Positions 24,951 to 32,937 of a DNA stretch of 64,000 nt are shown piece after piece (position 1 is the first letter of the stretch; each line of letters opens with the position of its first letter). Below the pieces are notes generated by a model. It saw nothing but the letters and a program-made list of their open reading frames with translations, was not told the origin of the DNA and did no database searches. A program made the translations under genes and the position numbers. The DNA lies in NCBI GenBank assembly GCA_937886445.1, contig CALGBY010000134.1:62001-126000 (forward strand). The letters run 5' to 3'. Source of the stretch: an uncultured Clostridia bacterium (GTDB lineage: Bacteria; Bacillota; Clostridia; Christensenellales; Aristaeellaceae).

Positions 24951-27350
24951 TTAGTCCGTAGCATCTGCATGGTCCAAAATATATACCGCTGGTTGCTTTC
25001 TGCCCAACATGATGACTTCACCACGCACCTGACAACTTGTTTCTTCCGTCAAATTAATGGATGGGTATGATCGGTTCAGCGACTTTAATAGTCTGCCTTG
25101 TATTGTCTCTATATATTGCTTACATACCATTTCGCCACCGTCAAGAAGGAATATTCCTATTGTACCGGGACGCGGCCATTCCTCAACACGTTTAACTGCT
25201 ACGTAGGATCCATCAGGAATCTGGTTTGCCATACTGGCTCCCTGAATATGCACAAGATACGATATGCCTGCAGGAAATGCCCCTGTTGCAAAACAGACAG
25301 GTGTATCATCTTCCGCGATTGTGTTTCGTCCTGCTGCAGACGAATAGACGGGAACTGCATCATCAATTCTATCAGGGTGTAGTGTGAGTGTATTGGTCTG
25401 TTCTGGTATATCAGCCAGTTGCAAACAGCTACAGTGTTTGATTCGCTCAATGAGTGTAGTAAGTTGAGTCAGGATTGTAGATGGTAGATCTGAAAGCTTA
25501 CTTTTAGCAGCCAAATGATATGCAATCAGTGGTTTGCTATCTTCTGACACTCCCTCTTGCTTAATGATATGGGTTCTGAGTTCTTCATAGTTATTAAGGT
25601 GCATCTGAACTGCATGTTCAAAATCCCGTTCCCATACTGTATAGTGGTAGTCAATTGTGGTATCTGGAAAATCTTGAGGAAATCCATGAAACAATGAGAG
25701 CAAATATCGATTCAGTTTGGATCGGTCCTTAATTTTACTTCGGTCTCCGCCACTCATCAGCAAGCCTGCAGTGTATTGAGCATACAGGTTATCCTCGGGT
25801 TTATCACCATCAAAGATGCAGTAGCACGGAATACGACAGGAAGAAAATATAGCACATAGCAGTTGGAGAAGTGTTTTTGATTGTGCCTTTATAAGAACAG
25901 TATTGTTCTCGTCGAGATCATACCCGAGACGTGCAAAGTATACCGGTAGCGCATAGCTCTCGGTTGATCCTTCTACTAAAATGATTCTGTCAGCAAAGAA
26001 CCCTTCGTTTTGCTCGCCTTGGCACTTGTGTTCTAATTCTTTGCGTATTGACGCCTCCACTTTGCAACGGCATGATTTCCGGAACACTTCTTTTTGCATT
26101 ATCTCAGCAAAGGAACTACTGAAGACGGAAGTATACTGTTTTGTTTCTTTTACTACAGTAACTGTATGTATATCATCAAAGCGACTGACAGATACGAAAG
26201 CGGGGTCATGTGTTGTATACATGACTTGGCATCCTGCATCACATAAAGACAGAAAAGATTTGTATAAGCTACGTTTGTATGTCGGATGCATGAATGCTTC
26301 AGGTTCATCTACAGCAAGAATAAATGTTTTTTGTTGTTTTTTATTAAGTTTGGAAAAGACCTTCAACAACCTGAAAATCGCATCCCTTTGGATGCCTTGG
26401 CCTTTCCCCTGGACATCACAATCGTAACCATCATCTACGCGAAGTGAAGGCGTGGGATGGAATAAATTGTCATAATCAGGTTCGCCAATCTCAATGTGTA
26501 TCTTTACAGAGGAATCGGCACCACCTGTTTCTGCCAAAAGTTGGTTGATATCACTACAACGCTTGTGTATACCAGCGGTGCGATACAAAGCTGCCACTCG
26601 TTGCTTAAGCTGTTCAGCCTGTGCACTCTCCCGTATTTGTTGAATGTCTCCGAGGATTTGTTGATAAATCTGGTGAAAATACGAGTGCTTGTTTTGTGTC
26701 AATGATGTTGTGGTATAGCTGACCGGCAGATAATAGTAAGGAGGTAAGGCTGCAAGTAAACTTCTCAGGTTTGCTCCGCTTATCTCTATCGGGTTATTGA
26801 TCCAGTTATTGCTATATTGCTGAACATGGGTACACCAATATTCACCTAATATTTCATAAAAACTTCGTTCATTGATGTGTTTGCCGGAATTCTGCGCAAA
26901 ATCACGCAAATCGTCAGACTGTTCAGATGCCAAAAATGAGATTATTTTTGCTGTAGAGAGCTTCCGTTCAGGGAAAGGATTCATGTCTGCTTGCCCCGAA
27001 TACTCCTTTTTACCGCAGGAATAAAGTTTTCCCTTCAGATCGGATCCTGTGTAGTCACGGCGTAAAAGAAGGAATCCATCAGGAGAAACATAGGGAAGTA
27101 AAGCTGGCTGAATCTCATTTGATGTAATCGAGAATTTCACATGGATGCTTATTGTACGTTCTGTTTCTCCATAATAGAAATCTTCTGTTGTCAGGTCACG
27201 ATTCCCCCAAAATACATGAAGCGCCTGCAGAATGTTGCTCTTCCCTGAACTGTTTTTTCCAACGAAGGCTGACATATCGCCAACAACAATTGATGTTCCG
27301 TGTTCATCAAATGAGCGGAAATTTTTGATTGATATTTCAGAAACCTTCAT
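24951..27350 (-). CDS. OLD-family ATPase-TOPRIM nuclease fused to a C-terminal S24 (LexA/CI-like) autoprotease
   Basis: A 799-residue protein. Residues 1-400 form an SMC/ABC-like ATPase: Walker A GKNSSGKS (31-38), signature-like GKGQGIQRDAIFRLL (about 315-329), Walker B FILAVDEPE with D348/E349, and switch H381 in TTHDPAFV. A TOPRIM domain follows, with ILVEGSTES (E460) and CIFDGDKPED (D514, D516), as in OLD and GajA nucleases. Residues about 664-795 form a peptidase S24 domain: VPVYSSAAGR with a possible Ala673-Gly674 cleavage bond, GASM with nucleophile S706, and EMVCKQY with K744, completing the Ser-Lys dyad. OLD proteins act in phage defence. The S24 part is foreign to classical OLD and suggests self-cleavage or damage sensing. 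RBS AGGAGG; it has its own promoter and lies among tnpV copies. Confidence 0.88.
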   Translation of the reverse strand: MKVSEISIKNFRSFDEHGTSIVVGDMSAFVGKNSSGKSNILQALHVFWGNRDLTTEDFYYGETERTISIHVKFSITSNEIQPALLPYVSPDGFLLLRRDYTGSDLKGKLYSCGKKEYSGQADMNPFPERKLSTAKIISFLASEQSDDLRDFAQNSGKHINERSFYEILGEYWCTHVQQYSNNWINNPIEISGANLRSLLAALPPYYYLPVSYTTTSLTQNKHSYFHQIYQQILGDIQQIRESAQAEQLKQRVAALYRTAGIHKRCSDINQLLAETGGADSSVKIHIEIGEPDYDNLFHPTPSLRVDDGYDCDVQGKGQGIQRDAIFRLLKVFSKLNKKQQKTFILAVDEPEAFMHPTYKRSLYKSFLSLCDAGCQVMYTTHDPAFVSVSRFDDIHTVTVVKETKQYTSVFSSSFAEIMQKEVFRKSCRCKVEASIRKELEHKCQGEQNEGFFADRIILVEGSTESYALPVYFARLGYDLDENNTVLIKAQSKTLLQLLCAIFSSCRIPCYCIFDGDKPEDNLYAQYTAGLLMSGGDRSKIKDRSKLNRYLLSLFHGFPQDFPDTTIDYHYTVWERDFEHAVQMHLNNYEELRTHIIKQEGVSEDSKPLIAYHLAAKSKLSDLPSTILTQLTTLIERIKHCSCLQLADIPEQTNTLTLHPDRIDDAVPVYSSAAGRNTIAEDDTPVCFATGAFPAGISYLVHIQGASMANQIPDGSYVAVKRVEEWPRPGTIGIFLLDGGEMVCKQYIETIQGRLLKSLNRSYPSINLTEETSCQVRGEVIMLGRKQPAVYILDHADATD

Positions 27351-27394
27351 CGCGCTTCCTCCTAACTGTAAAATGGTTCATACATCTACACATA

Positions 27395-27423
27395 TTATAT
27401 CATATCCGTGGTTGGTTGTCTAT
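27395..27423 (-). promoter_or_regulatory. Promoter of the OLD-S24 gene
   Basis: On the minus strand TAGACA (27423-27418), 17 bp, TATAAT (27400-27395), 45 bp before the start codon. I see no LexA-type box or clear dyad operator. Confidence 0.6.
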
Positions 27424-27509
27424 GTGAGCTATGCCTCCTGATCTTACTCTTTGTAACGAATTAAGCATTGCCAAGTGCTGTAAAATCAAGGGGTTCAGCC
27501 AACAGAAAA

Positions 27510-27561
27510 AACCCATTTTTGATGAGGACGACATATATATCGACCTGCTCAAAAATGGGCT
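27510..27561. repeat. Long imperfect palindrome, copy 2 (beside intact tnpV)
   Basis: Outer arms CCCATTTTTGA and TCAAAAATGGG and a central GACATATATATCG. It shares most of its bases with the copy at 24567-24618, including GATGAGGACGACATATATATCG apart from single changes. It lies downstream of the tnpV stop on the minus strand, so it could end that transcript. Confidence 0.7.
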
Positions 27562-27598
27562 GCTAATGCGTTATATTGTTGTGTCAGTCACCATTAGA

Positions 27599-27979
27599 TT
27601 ACTTGTAAACAATCTCGTTCCAGATGATTTCCTCGACCTGATGCTTGATAGCATTCATCATCCCAACCCAGCGCAACTGATCTGTCATCTTCAGTTTCTC
27701 AGTCGCGCCGGCCTCCTTAGCCATCTGCGGGATCATCGTATCCAGCAGGTGCTGTGCCTGCACATCAGCCTGATGCAGATCATCATTCAGCTTGCCGGAG
27801 AGCAGCAGCCGGGTATACAGCCCAGGTCGATGCTCTTTCAGATACTGCATACGCACCATACCATATTTGCCAAGGGGATAGCCTGGCTCAACACCGAGGT
27901 CGGGCAGGTAGTAGTCGCCGCACAGGATATAGTCCAGGCCATTCTTGTCATCATGAATCTTCTTAGGCAGTTCGCTCAT
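27599..27979 (-). CDS. TnpV-like transposon-encoded protein, copy 2
   Basis: A 126-residue protein of the TnpV family (first described on Tn4451-type clostridial elements), whose role in transposition is not defined. It opens MSELPKKIHDDKNGLDYIL, has the typical GDYYLPDLGVEPGYPLGKYG and ends VEEIIWNEIVYK. I choose the ATG at 27979, with RBS AGAGGA; a longer in-frame start at 28120 would run through unrelated sequence. It is about 80 percent identical by eye to copy 3. No transposase gene is near, so these are solitary copies. Confidence 0.85.
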   Translation of the reverse strand: MSELPKKIHDDKNGLDYILCGDYYLPDLGVEPGYPLGKYGMVRMQYLKEHRPGLYTRLLLSGKLNDDLHQADVQAQHLLDTMIPQMAKEAGATEKLKMTDQLRWVGMMNAIKHQVEEIIWNEIVYK

Positions 27980-28148
27980 TTTGTTTATCCTCTCTTTCGT
28001 ATCGTTCGTGTGTATTGGATAGCAGGGAACCATTTTGTGTCTGTGACCACTTCCTTCGTTCAGAAATCGATCACACCACGATACTTGAGAGGAAACAAAG
28101 AAATCCGAACCCATTCCCAATCGGGATTAGGTTCGGATTTCTCAAGTA

Positions 28149-28224
28149 TGGTGGAGCATAGGGGATTCGAACCCCTGACCTCAACGATGCGAACGTTGCG
28201 CGCTACCAACTGTGCTAATGCCCC
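28149..28224 (-). tRNA. tRNA-Ala (anticodon CGC)
   Basis: 76 nt including an encoded CCA end. Acceptor GGGGCAT pairs with ATGCTCC. The D arm carries AGTTGGTAGC. The anticodon arm is CAACG, loop TTCGCAT, CGTTG, giving anticodon CGC for GCG codons. The T arm is AGGGG TTCGAAT CCCCT. All four arms pair well, so it looks functional. It lies between two tnpV copies, a common integration setting. Confidence 0.95.
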
Positions 28225-28291
28225 ATGTTCAATTGTTGTGCCAGATTGAAGCAACTGGCGGGCTTTGGAATCCATCGTGGGGATGAAGTGG

Positions 28292-28325
28292 AGAACTTAC
28301 GTTCTACCAACCGTGCTATAGCCCC
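28292..28325 (-). pseudogene. tRNA 5'-half remnant
   Basis: The minus strand begins GGGGCTATAGCACGGTTGG, like the first half of the intact tRNA-Ala 68 bp away, followed by TAGAACG and then unrelated sequence. There is no T arm or acceptor 3' strand. It may be a leftover attachment-site copy or a decayed tRNA. Confidence 0.5.
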
Positions 28326-28377
28326 TTATTTGGTTGGTTTTCTACCGGAATGAACATCATCGGCTCGCTGGCCGGAT

Positions 28378-28941
28378 TTGGTGGGGGATGCACAACGGGT
28401 AGTTCGTTCTCACGATGGCGCTGATACCGCCGGTGGCTTGACTGCTGCTGCCTGGGGTGCCGATCAACTTACAGAGATGATTGCAATCAGAAAAGAACAC
28501 AGTAACGATGCGGATGCAAACATCAAAGAGGCTGCTCATGTTGCTGGTCAGTCCGTGCCTCAGCCGATGGTGACGCCCGATCCTGCTGTAATTATGACGG
28601 AAGAAGCATTTGATGCAGAACAGCAGACCCTGGCCATGCAAAGTAAGCTGTCCACCGCCGAGATGCGGGAGCTGGCTATCATGGCGATTTGTGAGCTCTG
28701 GCAGCTGACTGACAACCAGATTGCAGCGCTTGAATACAATCCTGATATGTCTTGGTTCCACAAGGATGATGGTGTACTGTATTACGATGTCTGCTTCATG
28801 CTGATGCAAATAGTACCGGTGGATGACAATACCATGGCAGACTACTCTGCCATGGATGGCCAGTACACTGTGATCATCAACACGGATACCGGTGTGATTG
28901 ACGATGTGATCTATGAATCTACCCTGGGTGGTAACGGTTAA
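28378..28941 (+). CDS. Hypothetical protein, probably an N-terminally truncated remnant (187 aa)
   Basis: No family is recognised. The frame starts near a tRNA remnant without a clear RBS. Residues 1-30 look like out-of-frame coding sequence, and a neighbouring frame (MNIIGSLAGFGGG at 28350) also looks protein-like, so a frameshift or fusion is likely. From about residue 55 the protein has orderly composition: acidic, with a helix-rich stretch LSTAEMRELAIMAICELWQLTD and a strand-rich C-terminus with QYTVIINTDTGVIDDVIYES. It ends at a good terminator. It resembles the C-terminal part of a secreted or element-borne protein rather than a complete gene. Confidence 0.4.
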   Translation: MVGDAQRVVRSHDGADTAGGLTAAAWGADQLTEMIAIRKEHSNDADANIKEAAHVAGQSVPQPMVTPDPAVIMTEEAFDAEQQTLAMQSKLSTAEMRELAIMAICELWQLTDNQIAALEYNPDMSWFHKDDGVLYYDVCFMLMQIVPVDDNTMADYSAMDGQYTVIINTDTGVIDDVIYESTLGGNG

Positions 28942-28946
28942 ATAGT

Positions 28947-28977
28947 GACCGGGAAGGTTGTGCTTCCCGGTCATTTT
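28947..28977 (+). terminator. Terminator after the 28378 gene
   Basis: GACCGGGAAG, loop GTTGTG, CTTCCCGGTC, then ATTTT. A perfect 10-bp stem. Confidence 0.75.
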
Positions 28978-29002
28978 CATGATGGAGATTGCCTTTGCTG
29001 GA

Positions 29003-29398
29003 TTATTTGTAAACAACCTCACTCCATATTATTTCTTCAACCTGATCCTTAATGGCATTCATCAATCCGACCCAATGTAGCTGATCTGTCATCTTCAACT
29101 GCTCAGTCACACCTGCTTCTTCAGCCATCTGAGGAATCATTGTATCCAACAGGTGCTGCGCCTGTACATCAGCTCGGTGCAGGTCGTCGTTCAAATTGCC
29201 AGATAGCAGCAACCGTGTGTATAGGCTGGGACGTTGCTCTTTGAGATACTGCATCCTCATCATGCCATACTTGCCTAAAGGATAACCCGACTCAATATTC
29301 AGGTCAGGTAGATAGTAGTCACCATGCAAAGTATATTCCAAACCATTCTTCTCGTCGTGGATGTGCTTGGGCAGTTCGTTTGCGTTGTTGTGTTTCAT
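29003..29398 (-). CDS. TnpV-like transposon-encoded protein, copy 3
   Basis: A 131-residue TnpV homologue, starting MKHNNANELPKHIHDEKNG with RBS AAGGAGGA. Conserved stretches GDYYLPDL, GYPLGKYGMMRMQYLKEQRP and the ending EEIIWSEVVYK are shared with copy 2. Its palindrome partner, present next to the other two copies, is not found here. It lies on the minus strand just before the rRNA methyltransferase gene, which marks the right edge of the accessory island. Confidence 0.85.
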   Translation of the reverse strand: MKHNNANELPKHIHDEKNGLEYTLHGDYYLPDLNIESGYPLGKYGMMRMQYLKEQRPSLYTRLLLSGNLNDDLHRADVQAQHLLDTMIPQMAEEAGVTEQLKMTDQLHWVGLMNAIKDQVEEIIWSEVVYK

Positions 29399-29469
29399 GG
29401 ATCATATCCTCCTTACATTTCGCAGGAGGTAGTCTCCAGTTAGGTTGGCTCGTGGATACTCCTTCCGCA

Positions 29470-30864
29470 TCAAATCATTTTGAAGTGACGAAGAGCTTCC
29501 TGAATAGCCTTCATTTTTGGGGGCGGGCATACTGGCTGCCTGCTGTTTTCATTCTTGGGCAGATTATAATTCTCCCGTTCTTTGATTCCCATGGCAGCTT
29601 TTGCCTGAGCAATATACAGATTGGATACTTTGAAGCCGTATTTTTCTTCGATGTAGGCTTTGAGATCTGCGTAGGTAGCTTTGCTTTCCGCGGCGGTCAC
29701 ATCTTCAGGCTTCAGGTCGATCCCAACCCGGATTGTGGCATCAGGTTTTTGTTGGGACAGAAGAATTACATTCTCCACGTGCTCCGTGTAGGGGAACATA
29801 TCCACCGGGCGTACGGCGTTCACGGCGTATCCGTATTCGCTGAGCAGCCCGGTATCCCGCGCGAGCGTTTCCGGGAAGCAGGAGATGTATACGATCCTTT
29901 CGGGAGCGTGCTCCGCCAGCGCCCTGAGGAATGCTTCGGAAAGCCCGGCACGGGGAGGGTCGCAGAAGACGCAGTCAAAATGCTTTTCCTTATCCCGAAG
30001 CGCTTTCAGCACATCACCCGCGATGAAAGAGATGTTGTCCAACCCGTTCCTGCGCGCGGCTTTTTCGGCGCAGGCAACGGCGGGCTTCACGATCTCCACG
30101 CCCGTCACGCTGCCGCATTTTACGGCGGCGCACATGCCGATCACGCCCACACCGCAGTAGGCATCCAGCACATGATCCTCTTTGGTGAGGGAGGCCATAC
30201 GGATGGCGGTGTCATACAGCTTTTCGGCCTGTGCAGCGTTCACCTGATAGAAGGAACGGCTGTTCAGGCATACATCCAGCCCGCACAGCTCGTCCCATAT
30301 TTCGTCCCTTCCGTAAAGCAGCCTGTCCTTAAAACCGAGCACGGCGCTGCTTTCCCGCGGGTTGTAATTGTGGATCACGCCCTTTACGGCGGGGTTTTTG
30401 AAGATGATCTCCCGCGCGATCGCTTCGCCGTTTTCAAGCGTTTCTGTGCCCGTGATCAGCGTTGCCAGCATCTGCCCGGTGCGCGGGGCTATGCGCAGGA
30501 TCATATGGCGCAGTGTGCCGCGGTGAAAATCCTCCCTGTAGGCGGAAAATCCGGCGTTTTTCAATATCTCCGTGATACTTTCCGCGGTGCTCTGCAGACG
30601 CTCATCCTCAAGGCTGCAGCGGTCCACGCTGATCACCTGATGCGTGCCCGCGCGGTATATGCCGCTGTACAGGCTCTGTTTGCCGTTCGCGAAGGTGCGC
30701 AGCAGCTTGTTGCGGCTGTGAAGAGGCGTTTCACAGCCGAGAATCTTTTCACATTGCGGAAAGAAGGCACGCACACGCGCCTCTTTTTCCTTCAGGGTAT
30801 CACCGTACATTTTATCAGTGCCGCGGCAGCCGCCGCAGCCTTTTTGAGCAAAGGGACAGTTCAT
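29470..30864 (-). CDS. rlmD: TrmA/RlmD-family 23S rRNA (uracil-C5) methyltransferase with C-terminal extension
   Basis: A 464-residue class I methyltransferase. The iron-sulfur ligands begin CPFAQKGCGGC (Cys3, 10, 13). The SAM motif is VLDAYCGVGVIGMCAA, the catalytic loop FCDPPRAGLSE, and the nucleophile Cys lies in YISCFPETLARD. It uses SAM to make 5-methyluridine in 23S rRNA. No TRAM domain is present at the N-terminus. After residue about 390 comes an extra 75-residue helical segment (TYADLKAYIEEKYGFKVSNL, ending ALRHFKMI) common in clostridial members, possibly RNA-binding. Whether it acts at U747 or U1939 cannot be decided, so the symbol is provisional. Confidence 0.85.
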   Translation of the reverse strand: MNCPFAQKGCGGCRGTDKMYGDTLKEKEARVRAFFPQCEKILGCETPLHSRNKLLRTFANGKQSLYSGIYRAGTHQVISVDRCSLEDERLQSTAESITEILKNAGFSAYREDFHRGTLRHMILRIAPRTGQMLATLITGTETLENGEAIAREIIFKNPAVKGVIHNYNPRESSAVLGFKDRLLYGRDEIWDELCGLDVCLNSRSFYQVNAAQAEKLYDTAIRMASLTKEDHVLDAYCGVGVIGMCAAVKCGSVTGVEIVKPAVACAEKAARRNGLDNISFIAGDVLKALRDKEKHFDCVFCDPPRAGLSEAFLRALAEHAPERIVYISCFPETLARDTGLLSEYGYAVNAVRPVDMFPYTEHVENVILLSQQKPDATIRVGIDLKPEDVTAAESKATYADLKAYIEEKYGFKVSNLYIAQAKAAMGIKERENYNLPKNENSRQPVCPPPKMKAIQEALRHFKMI

Positions 30865-30879
30865 AACAGAGCAGACCTC

Positions 30880-31272
30880 TCAGAATGTGATCGTTTTCGC
30901 TTGAGCAGTGAAGGAAGAGAACACCGCTTCGCCCTGCTCGAAATACAGCACCTGTGTGTTGCCGTCATTCTCGTTATACATACCGCGCAGGGAGGGATAG
31001 GCGTCCAGCATGGCCTTGCGCACCTCCGTGCGGTCATCCTCCCGCAGACAGCCGCTTACGCGCAGCCAGGATTGACCGTCAAAAGCGCAAAGCTCCGCTT
31101 TGGGGTTTTCAGCCAGCTGCTTTGACACGTTCTTTACTTTGCCGGTCTGGATATACAGCTTTCCTTCATAAAGCAGAACGGTGCCGAAGGGGCGCACGCG
31201 GGGCTGATCCCCCTCCGCGGTGGCGAGATAATAGGTGCCGCATTTTTTCAGAAACTCATATACTTCTCTCAT
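30880..31272 (-). CDS. Pyridoxamine 5'-phosphate oxidase-family FMN-binding protein
   Basis: A 130-residue split-barrel flavoprotein. It starts MREVYEFLKKCGTYYLATAEGDQPRVRPFGTV, the typical FMN-contact first strands, and has GKVKNVSKQLAENPKAELCAF. Members of this small clostridial group bind FMN or F420 and usually act as oxidoreductases of unknown substrate. RBS AAAGGATG. It is 15 bp upstream of the methyltransferase on the same strand and likely co-transcribed. Confidence 0.85.
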   Translation of the reverse strand: MREVYEFLKKCGTYYLATAEGDQPRVRPFGTVLLYEGKLYIQTGKVKNVSKQLAENPKAELCAFDGQSWLRVSGCLREDDRTEVRKAMLDAYPSLRGMYNENDGNTQVLYFEQGEAVFSSFTAQAKTITF

Positions 31273-31355
31273 GGCTTTTCATCCTTTCGAATCATTCAAA
31301 AATCGTTCACTGTTATCATATCATTTTTTGCCTGTTTCCGCAAGAAAAACGCGCA

Positions 31356-31384
31356 TTGTAATAATGTGAGCGATACGGTATAAT
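31356..31384 (+). promoter_or_regulatory. Promoter of the Nudix-YbaK operon
   Basis: TTGTAA (31356-31361), 17 bp, TATAAT (31379-31384), about 105 bp before the first start codon, divergent from the FMN-protein gene. Confidence 0.55.
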
Positions 31385-31490
31385 ATGTACTGCGGAGCGG
31401 CCGGGGCCGCCCCTCAAAAGCAGGAAAATTTCGGTGTATGACCGGTTTTCAAAAAACAGCCGGTGCATATCCGGGGGAGGATATGAGGTA

Positions 31491-31724
31491 ATGAAAAGTC
31501 TGCTGATCAGGGATACCACAAGGCAGGAACGGGAAGAGATCGTAAGGGAGGCCCTGGGCAGCATGGAGGCCGCCTGTGACGGCTGCGCCCCCGGCGTGGC
31601 GGAGATGTACGAGGCCTATATTGACGGAGAGCTTGAGCTTAAGGAAGTAAACATGCGCTTTTCCGCCCACTATACAAAGGGAATGCAGGGGCCGGATAAG
31701 CAGACATGCGAGGAAATGATCTGA
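31491..31724 (+). CDS. Small conserved hypothetical protein (77 aa)
   Basis: A 77-residue acidic protein, start ATG 31491 with GGGGGAGG upstream. It opens MKSLLIRDTTRQEREEIVRE and contains EAACDGCAPGVAEMYEAYIDGELE, with a Cys-x2-Cys pair. I recall similar short proteins in many Clostridia without known function. It precedes the Nudix gene by 19 bp in the same operon. The C-terminus is polar and likely disordered. Confidence 0.75.
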   Translation: MKSLLIRDTTRQEREEIVREALGSMEAACDGCAPGVAEMYEAYIDGELELKEVNMRFSAHYTKGMQGPDKQTCEEMI

Positions 31725-31743
31725 TACAGCGAAGGAGGATATC

Positions 31744-32415
31744 ATGCAGGATGAACTGAAGATCCGTTCTGAACAGGCGGAGCTGCTTCTGGATAAGAAA
31801 TTTGTACGAGTGTATGATCTCAGGTATGCCGAAGGCAGGCATTATTACGATGCCACGCGCAGGGCGAAGGAAAACCTTGTGGCCTGTATGGATGAGGAAG
31901 CCTTTCAGAACATGACAGCGGACGCCGTAAGCTGCTTTCTGATCCTGAAGGTGAAGGGGCGGGAGCCGATGCTGCTGCTTTCCAGAGAGTACCGCTATCC
32001 GTTGGGGCGGTTTGTGCTTTCCATCCCGGCGGGGCTGATCGACAGGGAGGATCTGGCTGAAAAAGAGCCCGCGGTCAGCGCCGCGAAGAGAGAGATATTT
32101 GAAGAGACCGGCCTGCGACTGGAGGCCGGCGATACCGTGCGCGTGGTAAGCCCGCTGGTGTTCTCCACGCCGGGCATCACCGATGAGAGCAACGCGCTGG
32201 TGTGCGCCGTGGCGGAGCGTGATGCGCTGCCCGACCTGTGTCAGGACGGCGCGATGGACGGGGAGATGTTCGCGGGCTTCTGCCTTACGGACAGGAAGAC
32301 GGCTATGGAATACCTGAAAAACGGCCGTGACAGCTTCGGACGGGCTTACAGCGTATATACCTGGTCGGCGCTCGTTTGGTTTGTGAGCGGTATGTGGGAG
32401 AAGGAACTTGAGTAA
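31744..32415 (+). CDS. Nudix hydrolase, ADP-ribose pyrophosphatase-like
   Basis: A 223-residue Nudix protein. The Nudix box centre is SAAKREIFEETGLRL near residue 115-130, preceded by FVLSIPAGLID, the usual lead-in of ADP-sugar pyrophosphatases. The stretch VSPLVFSTPGITDESN gives the typical C-terminal acidic loop. It probably hydrolyses ADP-ribose or a related nucleoside diphosphate derivative. RBS GAAGGAGG. It overlaps the following YbaK gene by 8 bp. Confidence 0.9.
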   Translation: MQDELKIRSEQAELLLDKKFVRVYDLRYAEGRHYYDATRRAKENLVACMDEEAFQNMTADAVSCFLILKVKGREPMLLLSREYRYPLGRFVLSIPAGLIDREDLAEKEPAVSAAKREIFEETGLRLEAGDTVRVVSPLVFSTPGITDESNALVCAVAERDALPDLCQDGAMDGEMFAGFCLTDRKTAMEYLKNGRDSFGRAYSVYTWSALVWFVSGMWEKELE

Positions 32416-32890
32416 AAAAGACGAGAAGACCAATGTATTCCGCCTGCTTGAGCAGCAGGGCATTGCCTACACGCCCCATCTGTACGCGGAAAGCGGCGCT
32501 GTGAGCGGCGGAGATGTTGCGAAGGCGCTGGGGGAGGACCCGGACCGTGTGTTCAAAACGCTGGTCACAGAGGGCAGCCCGCGCCGGTATTATGTGTTTA
32601 TCATTCCCGTGAATACGGAACTGGATCTCAAAAAGGCCGCCAAAGCCTGCGGGGAAAAAAGCGTTGCCATGATCGCTCAAAAGGAGCTGCTTCCGCTCAC
32701 CGGTTATGTGCACGGCGGCTGTTCGCCCATCGGCATGAAGAAGCAGTTTCCCACCTTTCTGGATGAGACGGCAATGCTGTTTGACACAGTATACTATTCA
32801 GGCGGCAAGGTGGGCTGGCAGGCGGAGACCGCCCCTCAGGATCTGATGCGCATGGTGCCGCTCACGCTGGCGGACCTGACGAAGCAGTAG
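32408..32890 (+). CDS. ybaK: YbaK/EbsC-family aminoacyl-tRNA deacylase
   Basis: A 160-residue trans-editing protein that hydrolyses mischarged tRNA (Cys-tRNA-Pro in YbaK). Motifs are DVAKALGEDPDRVFKTLV, with the conserved Lys, and the GGCSPIGMKKQFPTFLDE region with the substrate loop GxxSPxG. The start is TTG at 32408, inside the end of the Nudix gene, with GAAGGA upstream. TTG fits because no ATG occurs before the conserved N-terminal region. Confidence 0.92.
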   Translation: MSKKDEKTNVFRLLEQQGIAYTPHLYAESGAVSGGDVAKALGEDPDRVFKTLVTEGSPRRYYVFIIPVNTELDLKKAAKACGEKSVAMIAQKELLPLTGYVHGGCSPIGMKKQFPTFLDETAMLFDTVYYSGGKVGWQAETAPQDLMRMVPLTLADLTKQ

Positions 32891-32937
32891 CGCGGGAAAC
32901 GCGCCAACAAAAAGCGTTTGAAAAGGGAGAGAACATT

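Noticed and set aside
29380..31125. 581-aa plus-strand ORF
   Set aside because: Antisense to the rRNA methyltransferase; the low complexity and Ala/Gly/His-rich translation are typical of a shadow in GC-rich DNA.
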